From NCBI GenBank assembly GCA_021234155.1, contig JAJEKV010000003.1:17160386-17224385 (forward strand): 64,000 nt of DNA, in the 5' to 3' direction. The stretch's first letter is position 1; each line of letters starts with the position of its first letter. The stretch is from Isoetes taiwanensis (Eukaryota; Streptophyta; Lycopodiopsida; Isoetales; Isoetaceae). The notes beneath the pieces were generated by a model that saw nothing but the letters and a program-made list of their open reading frames with translations, searched no databases and was not told the origin of the DNA. Shown piece by piece: positions 1 through 9,910 of the stretch. Position numbers and translations under genes: made by a program.

Positions 1-116
1 ATGCTGAAGAGAAAACGGAAAGTTGCTTGGCAAAATTCTAGGGCCCCACTAGCATCGCAACAGTGGAGATCTAAGAGACAAAGAATCGGTATTATACTTG
101 TAATGTGTAGCATGTT

Positions 117-181
117 CACACGACGCAAAGTACTTGCCTCCAACCTTGTTTGCACAACTGTAGCTTCGCGTCGTGTGAAGC
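117..181. repeat. Foldback hairpin, CACACGACGC family, copy 1
   Basis: Left arm CACACGACGCaAAG and right arm CTTCGCGTCGTGTGA form a stem around a loop of about 35 bases. The loop has weaker internal complementarity. It lies about 80 bases beyond the stop codon of the coiled-coil ORF at 262-732, so it could act as a 3' hairpin, or it could simply be a foldback element. Five related hairpins lie at 2.08, 2.29, 12.50, 12.63 and 15.61 kb. Confidence 0.75.
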
Positions 182-261
182 TTTACAAGATAATAATAAA
201 AAAAGATTACTTTTGATTAAAGTTGTGAAAAATGTTACATTGAAAAACAAAATACAACGAC

Positions 262-732
262 TCATTGTTGCTCCAGTGCGAGCTCTTCTTCATTATCTTC
301 ATCATCATCATCAGCTTCGTCCTCGTATTCGTCTTCGTTTCTTCTCCTCAAGCGAGCAATCACCCTATCCAAACGTTCCTCCAATCTGTCCACCATCTCT
401 TTGTACATGTCCCGCTCCTGTCCCAATACCACAACGTGTTCTTCTGCCTGAATTAGCAACCTCGTTGCCGTCATAACCACCTCAATGCAGTTGTTGGGGC
501 ATCCCCTCCTGTCCAGCCTTCTATTCAACCGCCTGATTTGCCTCTCCTGGCTACGAAGCATGAGAAGGCTGAATTCATTCTCTTCTTCTTTCTGCTGAAT
601 TGTAACGGCGTTTTCCTTTAGAAGATCATCTTGCTCCTTCAACCTCTTCATTAGAACACCCAACACTATGTCAGAAGGGAGTTCTATCCTCTGGCGTTTT
701 CCCTTATCAGCGATTGAGGATGTGGAGGCCAT
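262..732 (-). CDS. Small coiled-coil protein with acidic C-terminus, unrecognised family
   Basis: This is an open frame of 156 codons from the ATG at 732 (context GCCTCCACA after ATG). A TTG lies in frame upstream, but ATG is the better start. Residues 15-30 contain a basic patch (GKRQR) followed by LPSDIVLGVLMKRLKEQ. A heptad-rich helical region then contains one Cys pair (GCPNNC). The last 25 residues are almost only D and E. I do not recognise a family. A decayed paralogue lies at 11,963-12,387 (KRPRQ...LPVDITLAVVMKRFKE), and a more distant one probably lies at 1,164-1,573. The paralogy supports this being a real protein. A role in protein-protein contact is inferred from composition only. 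Confidence 0.5.
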   Translation of the reverse strand: MASTSSIADKGKRQRIELPSDIVLGVLMKRLKEQDDLLKENAVTIQQKEEENEFSLLMLRSQERQIRRLNRRLDRRGCPNNCIEVVMTATRLLIQAEEHVVVLGQERDMYKEMVDRLEERLDRVIARLRRRNEDEYEDEADDDDEDNEEELALEQQ

Positions 733-1163
733 AGATGACAAATGGGAGGGACGTTAAGATTATAGAAGTGAGGAGCAAAGACTCTAACCGGCGGAAGGAG
801 CACAATACATATTAGCGCTTGAACATATTAAACACAGTTGGTCAGCCGCACGACGCGGTCGAAAGCGGATTCTCGCTTCTGGTTATCCGCTAGAACACAT
901 TAATGGTACTGTCCGCACGGAACACATTAATAACTATTCTAACTACATCAGACACACCACACCACGCTGAAATCGCACACGCTTTAAAACCCTATGAAGG
1001 GTTTCGCCAGGTGATCTGGCCTTGTCATTCTCTACCATGGATATTGAAAATCAAAAATAGGAAACGTGTATTCGGCACATTTTTCAAAAACTTTTCCCAT
1101 TGAGAAACAAAATAATTACAAACATTAAAAAAAAAACGGGCCCCTCTAGGAGGAGCCCGATGC
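733..1163. other. Intergenic stretch, no gene seen
   Basis: There is no convincing ORF or RNA gene here. It contains a short repeated phrase (GAACACATTAATgg/GAACACATTAATaa at about 892 and 920) and ends in an A-run plus a GC-rich inverted repeat near 1,138-1,160 (GGGCcCCTCTAGGAGGaGCCC). That repeat lies just past the stop of the minus-strand gene remnant. Confidence 0.4.
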
Positions 1164-1573
1164 CTATGATCGCCGGGCAAGCTCTTCCTGGAGGGCGTTG
1201 ATAATTTTTTCTGCTCCTCCAACATGATTGCCTCCCGCAACCACATTCTCATACTCGCAACCTTATCTTCCGCTCATCGAGTTGAGCTCGGGTAGCCTCG
1301 CCAGCCGATTGCGCCCTAAGCCCTCTCTTGAGGTTAGATCTCGGGCGCTGCAATTCGCGGGTCTATGGCAGCCCGCTGATTGTCGCACTAAAATCACCTC
1401 CCTATAAAAGGCGGCCTTGTCCTCTCGCCGCAAACCAGCCTTGGCGACATCTTCATCATTCTTTTCTTTCGTATATGGGATCCGCTCTCCGCTTCAAAGA
1501 CGAATGTTCTTAATTTCCTTGACCGTAACTTGAGACAAGATCTCAAAGGGGATGGAATTGGAGCCGAGGCCAT
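1164..1573 (-). pseudogene. Decayed coiled-coil gene, probable paralogue of 262-732
   Basis: A long minus-strand frame reads SIPFEILSQVTVKEIKNIRL and then, after a TGA, continues in the same frame through KAGLRREDKAAFYREV. After a second stop (TAA near 1,253) it ends in EKIINALQEELARRS at the TAG at 1,164-1,166. The opening stretch resembles the LPSDIVLGVLMKRLK region of the ORF at 262-732. An ATG lies at 1,573 in another frame, so a frameshift is also needed if that is the start. The two internal stops make it non-functional as written. There is also a TATA-like box on the plus strand at about 1,402, so transcription from the other strand cannot be excluded. Confidence 0.35.
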
Positions 1574-1661
1574 TGAAAGTGATGGGAGAACAGGAGAGAT
1601 GGCCGAGGGCGGATGTGGTAGAACAGAGATGGCGGATAGGAGAAGACAAAGGCCTCCGACG

Positions 1662-1671
1662 CTTTATATAG
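1662..1671 (-). promoter_or_regulatory. TATA box of the 1.16-1.57 kb gene remnant
   Basis: On the minus strand the sequence reads CTATATAAAGCG about 90 bases upstream of the ATG at 1,573. The same TATAAAGCG string occurs just upstream of the H3-tail-like ORF (about 14,525-14,533), suggesting related promoters. Confidence 0.4.
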
Positions 1672-1877
1672 AAACTAGAGATACGCTGGAATCTACGGTT
1701 CGAAAGTACCAATAAAGTTGTGTAATAATCCCACGAGGCGAAATTATAGCATGCAATCAGCAACGGTAGCCTATGTTCGCATCATGGGATCCGGCCATAT
1801 CCTAGCCGCATCGTATGCGGGCCGCATAAAAGACAAAAGACAGCATATTGTGGCGCATGCCCACGCCCTTGGCATGA

Positions 1878-1932
1878 CGTTGTCATCCACATGCCACGTA
1901 TGTGAGTAGACGTCATCCACATGCCACGTGCT
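1878..1932. repeat. Two copies of a 30-bp repeat with G-box/ACGT cores
   Basis: The phrase GTCATCCACATGCCACGT occurs twice, 30 bases apart. The second copy ends in a perfect G-box CACGTG, and GACGTCAT lies between the copies. ACGT cores bind plant bZIP factors in general. Any regulatory role here is inference. Confidence 0.5.
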
Positions 1933-2079
1933 TTGAGTGCTGGCGCTTGCCAAACCTAGATATGACTAATTCGCATTTACCTGCAAGTTATCACATAATC
2001 TAGCTAGATATTTGTGTTACATATAGTTTTCCATTAATAAATTAGGAATTTGTACATACAACGAGGTGTACGTTATGGA

Positions 2080-2148
2080 GATCATACGACGCGAAATCCA
2101 TTGATTGCTACCTAATTGCAAGCATGGCATTTCGCGTCGTGTGATCTT
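2080..2148. repeat. Foldback hairpin, CACACGACGC family, copy 2
   Basis: GATCAtACGACGCGAAA pairs with TTTCGCGTCGTGTGATC around a loop with its own inner stem (TTGATTGC/GCAAGCA-). It is nearly identical to copy 3, about 207 bp downstream, so the two form a local duplication. Confidence 0.85.
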
Positions 2149-2286
2149 TTAATAAAACAAAACAAGAGAACAGATAGAATTAATAATTTTTATTAATAAT
2201 TTCGGTGATACAATCTATACATAAGTAATTTTACTGATACATAAGTAAAGATAGAACTTCTCATTGAAGCAAAGATAGAACGGCAT

Positions 2287-2359
2287 GGAGATCACACGAC
2301 GCGAAATCCATTGATTGCTACCTAATTGCAAGCAAGGCATTTCGCGTCGTGTGATCTTT
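2287..2359. repeat. Foldback hairpin, CACACGACGC family, copy 3
   Basis: The arms GATCACACGACGCGAAA and TTTCGCGTCGTGTGATC are perfectly complementary over 17 bases. The loop contains an inner stem, TTGATTGC against GCAAGCAA. Confidence 0.9.
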
Positions 2360-2673
2360 TAATAAAATAGAACATACATTTGAACAACCGAATAGATAGA
2401 AAAGTCGTATTTAATTAAAGTGGGACTCATTCCATTCCCATTTTTTTTTGGAACCCGGTTAATTTACATAAAAAGTAGCACCCCGACCCGAAAACTATCC
2501 TTAATTCGAATTTTTGAATAAAACTCAATCCGAAATAGGTCGCTTTTTCCCTGTGTTCATGAGTCGAGAACAAAAACAATGCAACTGAAACAAAGGAAAT
2601 TCATTAAAGTTTGAAACCAAAGATGTAGTTGAAAAAGAATTTTTATTAATAAATTGAACAGATACAATGTATT
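2360..2673. other. AT-rich spacer, no gene seen
   Basis: No coding frame, RNA gene or repeat of note was found. It precedes the 3' end of the minus-strand gene piece at 2,674-3,199. Confidence 0.4.
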
Positions 2674-3199
2674 TTACATCGGACGCAGAGACCATGGCGG
2701 TCTTCTTTGTCCCACTACAAATACATCATCTTGGTAGGTGGTCCACCTTAGGGGATTAACTTGTGGCGCTTCTTCATGCCGCCCCAGAAGCCTTGGGGGC
2801 AACCTCAAGAGTGTGGAATGCCTCACGTGGAGGTGCCTCGAGCTACCGGGCCGGCCCACCCACCCCGACTTCTCCACTCTCGCCTCCCGCAGCCTTTCAT
2901 CGAATATGCTCCTTCCCCAACCTCCGCGGGATGTTATGCAATGCTTGCAATATGCCTTGAGCTTCCCGGACTTTCTTTGTTCTTCGCCGTTTTTTATTCC
3001 CGTGGTGTAGCGAGCAACCTCTGAATTCGCGAGCAACCTTGTCCCAAAGGCCGGCAAGAGTGTAGCGTGACTGGATCTCGCGCTGCGACGGTATTTCTTC
3101 CGCCTTTGAGCGGATCCGTGCCGCCTGGAGCGGTCTCCCCGTGATGCCTCGAAAGGGATCTGTGGCCGGTGTCGGATCCGCAGTGCCTGAACCACCTGG
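2674..3199 (-). pseudogene. Unrecognised basic gene fragment with a splice acceptor
   Basis: On the minus strand a good acceptor (CTCCTTGCTCCAG) is followed by an exon-like frame beginning GGSGTADPTPATDPFRG and running through REIQSRYTLAGLWDKVAREF. The sequence is rich in R and K. LWDKVAREF resembles the third helix of SANT/Myb-like domains, but that is too short to assign. The frame must shift twice to stay open down to 2,674, so it is broken or contains unseen introns. It lies downstream of, and on the same strand as, the phosphatase-like gene. Confidence 0.3.
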
Positions 3200-3441
3200 A
3201 GCAAGGAGAGTATGATTAACAATTACGGTGTCATTAGTCAAAAAGAACGTTGAAATCAAATTACAACGGAGAACATTCATTCCATACAACTGCATCCAAT
3301 GACGTCCGGAAGTAGTGTCTTTCACTCGCCAAATGAGAAAGGCCCATAAAAGTCAAAGTACAACCATTCTCATTAGAATATGGTTGCATCCAATCACACA
3401 CGAAGCATACAAATGCTTTTGTCAACGAGACAACTAGCATG

Positions 3442-3568
3442 CCTTTCTCGACTCAAGCGAGTCGAAAAGTCCTGTGAAACCCAATGTACAAGCATTATCA
3501 TAATAGATTGTACAAGCATATCATCAACACGACAAGCATGCCTTTCTCGACTCGTGAGTCGAGAAAGG
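3442..3568. repeat. Two CTCGACTC palindromes in a direct repeat
   Basis: Positions 3,442-3,467 and 3,541-3,568 both read AGCATGCCTTTCTCGACTC followed by the reverse complement arm. The second is an almost perfect 28-bp palindrome (CCTTTCTCGACTCGtgAGTC...). The phrase TGTACAAGCAT is also duplicated between them. Confidence 0.85.
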
Positions 3569-3684
3569 CATCGAAAACTCAATATACAAGTATATTCATT
3601 ACAAAATGGTCAATACATGTGTTCAAGTTCGATTACAATATTCACACAATTTGACTATCTGAAAGCAGGGGTCACTCTTCTTGT

Positions 3685-4507
3685 TCACCAAAGTATTTGT
3701 CGTCCATAGCTTTCATGATCGGCTTGCTTGATCGGATCGGGTTCCGTGAGGCTCGGATAGTTCGTAAGCACATCGGCGACAAGAATGGCAAAGAGGGATT
3801 CCGCCAAGACAGGACAGAGTCCGAAGGACAACCACCTATCTGTCTCATATTCTTCAGGTCGATATGGCTTAGCAATGATTGTATTTTGCGCGTTATGATA
3901 GCACTTGTAGGCGGAGTCGTCTATGATCAGCGTGTTGTGTTTGCCAAAGTCCTGGAATTGCTCATAAACACTGTCCAGCCTTTTCACCATTATAGGCTTC
4001 CCCTTTGTGATGGCTGGATCGAGATCCTTCACATGCTCGACCCTTTCGTTTCCCCAAACGAACTTGAACTTCAAAACTGAAATGCCGAGAACACCAAGAA
4101 CATTGACAATATTTTTCTTTGCCATACAAGACCATATAGCCACTTCGAATCCCCGTGCCAGGCACCATTCAATAATTTCCTTAGCTCTGGGCCTCGGATA
4201 CACTATTTTATGCTCTGTTTTCACCGGATCCGCGAGGTGTTAATCTCGGGACGCCTTTTGTCGTGGGTATACCGCAGCTAATACTCCATTGACGCCAAAT
4301 ATTACAAGCTTGGTGGGACCACCGATCCCAGCTTGGAGTTTGGCTCAACCATATTTCCGGTTCATCGGATCCAAATGCGGGATCATTAACTTTTCGTGTT
4401 CTTTTCCGGGTCGGAGCGGTCTTGCTCTGGATTTTCATTCGCATTCTCCTCGCGACGTGAACCGTTGGAATCCATTGACAATGATTTGGAGTTGAGCTCG
4501 AATTCCC
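3685..4507 (-). pseudogene. FCP1/NIF-type HAD phosphatase domain, nucleophile Asp replaced by Gly
   Basis: The minus-strand reading matches the FCP1 homology (NIF, HAD superfamily) domain that dephosphorylates proteins such as the RNA polymerase II tail. In order: the motif I position KLVIFGVNGVLA; then RAKEIIEWCLARGFEVAIWSCMAKKN; FKFVWGNERVEHVKD; KPIMVKRLDSVYEQF; and NTLIIDDSAYKCYHN with the late acidic pair. In active plant relatives motif I reads like LxDLNGLL, with the first Asp as nucleophile; here it is Gly (GGC, one A-to-G step from GAC). An in-frame TAA lies between motif I and HKIVYPRPRAKEII, and a TGA or frameshift lies just before motif I. The exon starts after an acceptor at 4,508. 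It is probably a catalytically dead or decayed copy. Confidence 0.6.
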
Positions 4508-4645
4508 TGAAATGATGACAACTGTCAGAAAGGAAACGAGTATTCTCGACTCGCGAGTCGAGAATGACAAGAAAAGGTATTGAAAGGAAACGAGTTTTCT
4601 CGACTCGCGAGTCGAGAAACACCGTTAGAGCAAAGTAAACTCACC
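4508..4645 (-). other. Spliceosomal intron carrying two palindromes
   Basis: On the minus strand the segment starts GTGAGTTTAC and ends CATCATTTCAG, a textbook donor and acceptor, and splits two coding-like exons. More than a third of its 138 bases is two copies of the CTCGACTCGCGAGTCGAG palindrome. Confidence 0.65.
4542..4620. repeat. Two perfect 24-bp palindromes
   Basis: Positions 4,542-4,565 read ATTCTCGACTCG followed by its exact reverse complement. Positions 4,597-4,620 read TTTCTCGACTCG followed by its reverse complement. Both are preceded by GGAAACGAG, making a direct repeat of about 55 bp. Confidence 0.9.
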
Positions 4646-5288
4646 TCAATCTCAGGCTTTCAATAATGTTTTCGGCAAAGATTCTCGTCCAATCCTTCGA
4701 CATCCTCGCTCCGTCGTTTTGTCTCCCTCGTCCTCGTCGTCTTTACTGCTTCCATTTGTCTTCCTCCCCTTGAAATGCTCATGAAGCAGATCCAAGTATG
4801 ACTGAATGGTTTCAACCATGTCCTTATTTCCAACCACGGATATAGGTTTCATTCCAAACAGCATAGCCCCCTGAGAGAACAGGCCATTCATGTACCACTC
4901 GCATACAATTTGATCTTCCTCGACCAAGCTGGTTATGAAGTACTTGATAACTCTTGGCCGGATAGGAATTCTATGTATAGGACCGGTCGCACCATCCTTG
5001 CTGACCTTGTCCATCGATGGAACATCCTCCATAAACCTGCCCCCTTCCGTGGTTCCATCCGCTCTTGAGAGATCATGAACTTGTCGAGATAATGATGCTC
5101 GCTAGACCACCACTTATCCAGGTCGACCGCCGATCTTGAAATCAAAACCAAAACTATGTTGGCAAAGCTTGGTGCCTTCGGCAAGCCAAGTCCGCACTCA
5201 TGATCAAGTTCAGATATGGAGTGCATGATCTTGTTGGTGAAGTTAATATCACCGCCCATTGGGAGACAAAGCAGCTTGTTTGATTGCC
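4646..5288 (-). pseudogene. Upstream exon(s) of the phosphatase-like gene, unrecognised region
   Basis: After a pyrimidine-rich acceptor (CTTGTCTTTTGCATCTTAG) the minus strand reads SNKLLCLPMGGDINFTNKI and on through SRSAVDLDKWWSSEHHYLDKF. It then shifts one frame near 5,035 and continues MEDVPSMDKVSKDGATGPIH to NGLFSQGAMLFGMKPISVVG, ending at the GTGAGT donor at 4,645. Another shift is needed near 4,690 to reach the donor in frame. The long open stretches on both sides of each shift suggest a once-intact gene. I do not recognise the domain. It would lie N-terminal to the FCP1-like part. Confidence 0.4.
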
Positions 5289-6266
5289 CTAAGATGCAAA
5301 AGACAAGGAAACCGAAAAGTATCCGTGTCGGTCATGTCCGTGACACGCCTTGTACCACCGCTGCTCTATGTCGCCTTTGTCATAAAAAGGGTGGGGTCTT
5401 CGATCATATTGATGGCAAATAGTGCCACGGGTCCAGTGCGCCTGCACCACCAAATCCCTTTGTGTCCCAAAGTAACCAGAAATGGGGGAGCTATCGTCTG
5501 CCTTAAATGGGACCACCCCCGAATCCAAGCTTCCTTTCGAATTGCCATAGCACGCTCAGGGGAAAGGAAGGGTTTTGACGCTACGCTTCAGCTTGGTGTT
5601 GATGTAGGGTTGACATAGACGGTTCAATTCCTTCATGTCTTCCTCATCAAGGGCAGCCTTTTCCTTGTAATAATCAAATTCATGGTATTCATTAGATGCA
5701 ACGCTGCGTAACTCCGTGATGCCTTTCTAACGCGACGCCGCCGCTTTTTAGGACTCGTGGGCATAATCCTTTAAGCCCCGCAATTTAGAACTCCCCGGTC
5801 TTCCTCGCCAGGATTGTTCCCTCCAAGATTTTGCCTTGTAGGTCAAGCGTTTCTTTTGTCCGTGAGGCCCTCGTATCCTCTTCATGAACCGCTTGTCAAA
5901 CAACTTGGGGTCGGGCCTCGCTTGGAAATTCTCCATTGCCGTCCTTCACTTGCCTCTTGTCCATTGAGCCCATATTTCAGTCCATTTCTCCCCTCCCGCC
6001 TCGGTGCTAAGAATGAGGTCGTATTGGTCCGAGAGAGACTCCCCGCCTTTCCTTGGTGTTCTCTTCTTCTTCTCCTCTTCTTCCTCTCCCTCGTCATCTT
6101 CCTCGGTCCCTCCAGCAGAACATATCTCAAGATAGTTTCTCAAAGGTCTTCCACTTATCCGAGGGAGCCCTGTTTCCTTTAGGACGCCGAGGACAACCCA
6201 ATGCTTTCCAATTTGCCCTAGCGTGTATGATCCGTCGATAAGGGCTGCATTCGCACAATGTACCAA
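5289..6266 (-). pseudogene. Unrecognised gene remnant, probably the 5' part of the same gene
   Basis: Coding-like minus-strand pieces follow one another: HARANWKALGCPRRPKG; a frameshift; an acidic run EEDDEGEEEEEKKK; SDQYDLILSTEAGGEKWTE; then a TGA, after which the same frame continues MENFQARPDPKLFDKRFMKR to KLRGLKDYAHES. Around 5,300-5,528 another open piece reads RDLVVQAHWTRG and DRRPHPFYDKGDIEQRWYK. The TGA is one step from CGA (Arg), as expected from deamination of methylated CpG. No family was recognised. The order and strand fit one multi-exon gene running from 6.27 kb to 3.69 kb. Confidence 0.35.
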
Positions 6267-6319
6267 TGTCGAGCATGAAAGTATCTACAAACACCCGTGA
6301 ATAAACAAGAATGTAGCCC

Positions 6320-6700
6320 CGGTTTTCTCGACTCGCGAAATCGAGAAAGTCCCTTGAATGTCTAATTTTCTTTTACTTCTCTTTCGGGTTTTCGACTCAT
6401 GAAGTCGAGAAAGCTCGCGATCCTTTGATTTTTCAGATACCACGGCTTTCGACTCGCGAGTCGAGAAACCCCATGATAATCGGCAAATGTTAGGATGGTA
6501 GGTTTTCGACTCGCGAAATCGAAAAGTCCCATTCGTCTAATTTTCTTTATCGGCTAAGGGTTTTTCGACTCGCGAAATCGAGAAAGCTCCACATCCTTTG
6601 ATTTTCTCGTGTTATTCGGGCTTTCGACTCGCGAGTCGAGAAACCCCAAATGATAATCGGCAAATGTTAGATGGTGGGCTTTCTCGCGAAGTCGAATGGA
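6320..6700. repeat. Cluster of seven CTCGACTC palindromes in two 178-bp repeats
   Basis: Palindromes or near-palindromes start at about 6,322, 6,387, 6,446, 6,503, 6,559, 6,621 and 6,677. They form a higher-order tandem repeat: three sites with spacers CTAATTTTCTTT, ATCCTTTGATTTT and GATAATCGGCAAATGTTAG recur about 178 bp later in the same order. Some copies have one arm altered (GAAATCGAGAAA against GAGTCGAGAAA). Confidence 0.9.
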
Positions 6701-6766
6701 AAGATTCAGAGAGTTATTTACCTTACGTGGCTGCACTCGCCGCTATTGTGTTCGGCGGCTGGCTAA

Positions 6767-8017
6767 TCTTTGGCGGGCCGGTTCTTTGGCGCGTCCGTAG
6801 AAAAGAACTCTGTGACTCTCTCGCTTGGCATATCTATCCTTGATCCTTTGCGGCACCTCCTTCTCCGCCTGCAATACTTGAGCCGCCCTAATCAATGCCG
6901 ACCGCCTACAACCCGAACCGGACGCCTTTTCCCTTCGGATCTTCCTCGGACTTCCAAATTGAACAACTCACCGCCGACCGCTAAAAGGTATGACATCCGC
7001 AGGCATTGGATCTCGCAATAGATGTCGCACCATCAGGTTCGTAATCTCCGGCATGTGTGTGCCGGATTAAATTCCTCGTGGTTGAACAAGACGGCATCTC
7101 CCGTGCAAACCTTCACCGCCTAATGTCCAAAGAAGAGCCTTGTGTGATATTCCCAACGGATAATACTGAGCTAGACGCTCCATTTTCTGTGCCCCTCTCT
7201 GAGAAATCCTGATCTGATCATCTGGATCGAGGTTTGGGGAGTCGACCATATCTTCGTCTCCTTCGTCATCTGACTCCTCCCGTGTGGTGTCATCATCCCC
7301 ATCTATGTTTTTTGGTGGACTTTTTTGTGTATGAACCACAACATTCCCCACTGCAGAGTGTTGTAGAGTCTTCAAAGACGATAGATGTGAAGCTCCCCAG
7401 ATTGAATGCTTTTTCCCCGACTGAAATCTCCATACCAAGCTCCCTGGATGTTAGGGTTCCGGCCTCCTTCATCCCTTCCAGATCCTTCCACCCAAGGTTC
7501 TGACAATTTAAAGGCGCCGGCCTTTTTTCGGTGCCCTTAGCCTTGCTCATGGAAGAGTGAGAATAATTTGAAACTGCCAATTTTTTGGTGCGATAGAACT
7601 TACTCTTCTGGCAGTCCTCGACATGTAGTGTCAAATGCTTCGAATCTGGCGCAGAGACGGAGAGCACAACACCGATTTTCTTGTACTTGTCTCCGGAGCT
7701 CTTCTTGTCCCTTTGGTGTAGAAACAGATCTTTCTCCTTCCCACTTGTCGATACCTCGACATACCACCAAGAATCTGCCGCTGTTTCAAGAAGCTCTGTC
7801 TCCAGTCCCTCGATGACAAAGAATGGAGTTCGGCCAGTGATCACCAGTGAGTCCGAGGTGAATGCTGCAAGAAGAACGGATGGATCAGTTAAGGTATTCC
7901 GACAATACAAAAACCTCAGAGCTCACCTGGGGTGTTTGTCTTCTTCTTCTTGCTGCCGCTGGCAGAAGCATCCCCTCCGGCGCCTCGCTTCTTGGACGGA
8001 GTCATTTCTATATGCCC
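6767..8017 (-). pseudogene. Unrecognised multi-exon gene, start and first splice sites visible
   Basis: The ATG at 8,017 opens a short lysine-rich exon (MTPSKKRGAGGDASASGSKK) ending at a donor CAGGTGAGC near 7,935. The intron ends CTTCTTGCAG near 7,863, and the join is in frame. Exon 2 reads AFTSDSLVITGRTPFFVIEG, then SWWYVEVSTSGKEKDLFLHQ, and later a K-rich stretch. A one-base shift in an A-run near 7,320 leads into an acidic stretch (EESDDEGDEDMVDSPN). A further piece HMPEITNLMVRHLLRDPMPA ends at GTGAGTTG near 6,985. The last exon reads SERVTEFFSTDAPKNRPAK, with TAG shortly after. The N-terminus looks nuclear (basic). Family not recognised. Confidence 0.45.
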
Positions 8018-8930
8018 TCTCATCCGCTTCGGACGACTCTGTAAATTAAGTTTCCTCCGCGCGTTGTGAGTTTTAGGACTGCATGTAAAAAAGATCGGGC
8101 GTGTTCTTTAATTTGAAGTTAAGGACATGCAATCATTTATGAAAAAAAGCGGGCTAAGGGTACAAAGACGGCCGGGGCTTTAGCCCGCCCAAACACTATT
8201 TCGAAATTGAATCACATCAAGGGACTAAGTGAGTGGAGCGTAGTTTATCTTCCCTGCGGCATTGGGGAACTCGAGGTCGGAGGGGATCATCGACTGTTAG
8301 CGACTTCCGGAATGGCGCCGCGACGTGGTAAGCTGCTAATAGCGCCTTGCATATGTGTGTTTTTCCTGACCGCGCGTCCTATTGCAAGCAGTTGAATTGA
8401 TCGATGAGCACGGAGCTAAGGTAGGAAGCGGAGAGGAGCCGCCGCATTACCGAACTCTACATCTGCGGCGCCATGGAAAGGGGATACGCGAGAATCGCAG
8501 CGGATACGAAAGTAATAGATGCGAATACACTCTTGAAGAGACCGGCGTAAGAAGCAAAGACTCGGGTGAGGCTCAAGGGATCCGTGATACAAAGGCCCAA
8601 GGAATTATCGTGAAGAGGTGAGTTTCGCAGATGCCTATGTTATTTCGCTTTGTAGAACATGCCGTATGTGTTTAAATAATGGAACCGCCGATAAGCTCGA
8701 CGGATTCAAGAGCCCTTGTCCAAAGATTTCTCGAGAGATGATTTACTCTCTAGGTTGAGAGATGCTCTCGGCAAGGAAACATTGGATCGGGGTAAAGAAA
8801 CAGCCCGCTATAGGTCCTGCTTTTCCATGGACCGCTTACTTGGAATGTTGTACATAGATCGTGCTAGGACTAAGGTTCAAATGCATCCTCTTGTAGTTAG
8901 TCCGGAGGGGCCTCCCACCTCGTCCGAACC
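8018..8930. other. Gene-poor stretch
   Basis: Open frames here are short and without recognisable motifs. It contains the presumed promoter side of the minus gene starting at 8,017 and a GC-rich segment at 8,150-8,190 (GCGGGCTAAGG...GGCTTTAGCCCGC) that can pair into a stem. I see no RNA gene. Confidence 0.3.
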
Positions 8931-9910
8931 ACTCCTCTTCGCAATATTCGAGGAAGATGGTTCAAGGAGAGTGGCTCGCATGTGCTAGAGGCACTTGGGA
9001 CTAAAAACAGAGAATAGAAAGTGCAAGATTTGTAGAGAATGCAAGCCTTGGCTTCCTCTCTGTGGTTTCCCCTGCGGGTTAGTTGTAGAGGCCTCCACCC
9101 CCGAGCCCCTCCCCTTCGCACTATTCGACGAAGATGGTTCAAGGAGAGTGACTCGACCGGTCGAGGCCACCGCTACTGCATTACGTGAGAATTGGTCGCT
9201 AAGGGATTCTCGACTTGGCGAAGTCGAGAATGCTTGGCTTTCGTTTATTTTCGACTTCGCAAGTCGAGAATGCCTTAACCATCCGAACTCCGGTAGTACA
9301 CATGGAGTGCGGTTGGGTAAGGCATTCCCACTCATGAAGTCGAGAATGCATACAAAGAAGCTCAGGGAATGCATGCATTCTCGCACCACAATACGTGAGA
9401 ATTGGGTTGCTAAGAGTTGGCCTGCAGACAGTCAAAAACACTTCCCTTCGCAATGTCCGAGGAAGATAGAAGGAGAGTGTTTAAGACTGTCTGCAGGCCA
9501 GCTCTAGAGTGCACTAGAGCTCGGCGCTCGACTCACGAAGTCGAGAAAGCAGCAAGAACTCAGGTTGTCGCCGAGGTTCTCCACCCAATCAGAGCCCATC
9601 CCCTTCGCTATATTCGTCGAAGATGGTTCGAAGGAGACTGTCTTTGATTGGGTAGAGGCCACTGCGACCACACACAGGAGAATTGGGTTGCTAAGAGTTG
9701 GCCTGCAGACAGTCAAAACCACTTCCCTTCGCAATGTCCGAGGAAGATAGAAGGAGAGTGGTTGAGATCGCCATAGTTCGCTTTCTCGACTCACGAAGTC
9801 GAGAAAGCCGCCAGCACCTCGAAGGTTGGTCGCCGCCGGCCTCCACCCGGCCGGGAGCCCTCTTCGCAATATTCGATGAGCATGGTTCAAGGAGAGTGGC
9901 TCGGGACCGG
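8931..9910. repeat. Array of about six imperfect palindromic units (CCACTCcCTTCGCAATATTCGA)
   Basis: The unit CCTTCGCAATATTCGAgGAAG followed by ATGGTTCAAGGAGAGTGGCTCG, or variants, occurs near 8,936, 9,113, 9,445, 9,601, 9,726 and 9,867. Its ends (CCACTCctCTTCG, CaAGGAGAGTGG) are inverted. Two copies are wrapped in an outer inverted repeat, GGCCTGCAGACAGTC/GACTGTCTGCAGGCC (9,419-9,499 complete; 9,698 left arm only). Open frames through this array arise from the repeat and should not be read as genes. Confidence 0.8.

Noticed and set aside
1395-1515. Plus-strand promoter (CTATAAAAGG) with a short ORF MGSALRFKDECS
   Set aside because: The peptide is only 12 codons, and the minus-strand frame through the same stretch is longer and has paralogues.
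6320-6700. Regularly spaced repeats suggestive of a CRISPR array
   Set aside because: The repeats are full palindromes with repeated, not unique, spacers, and the DNA is plant nuclear.
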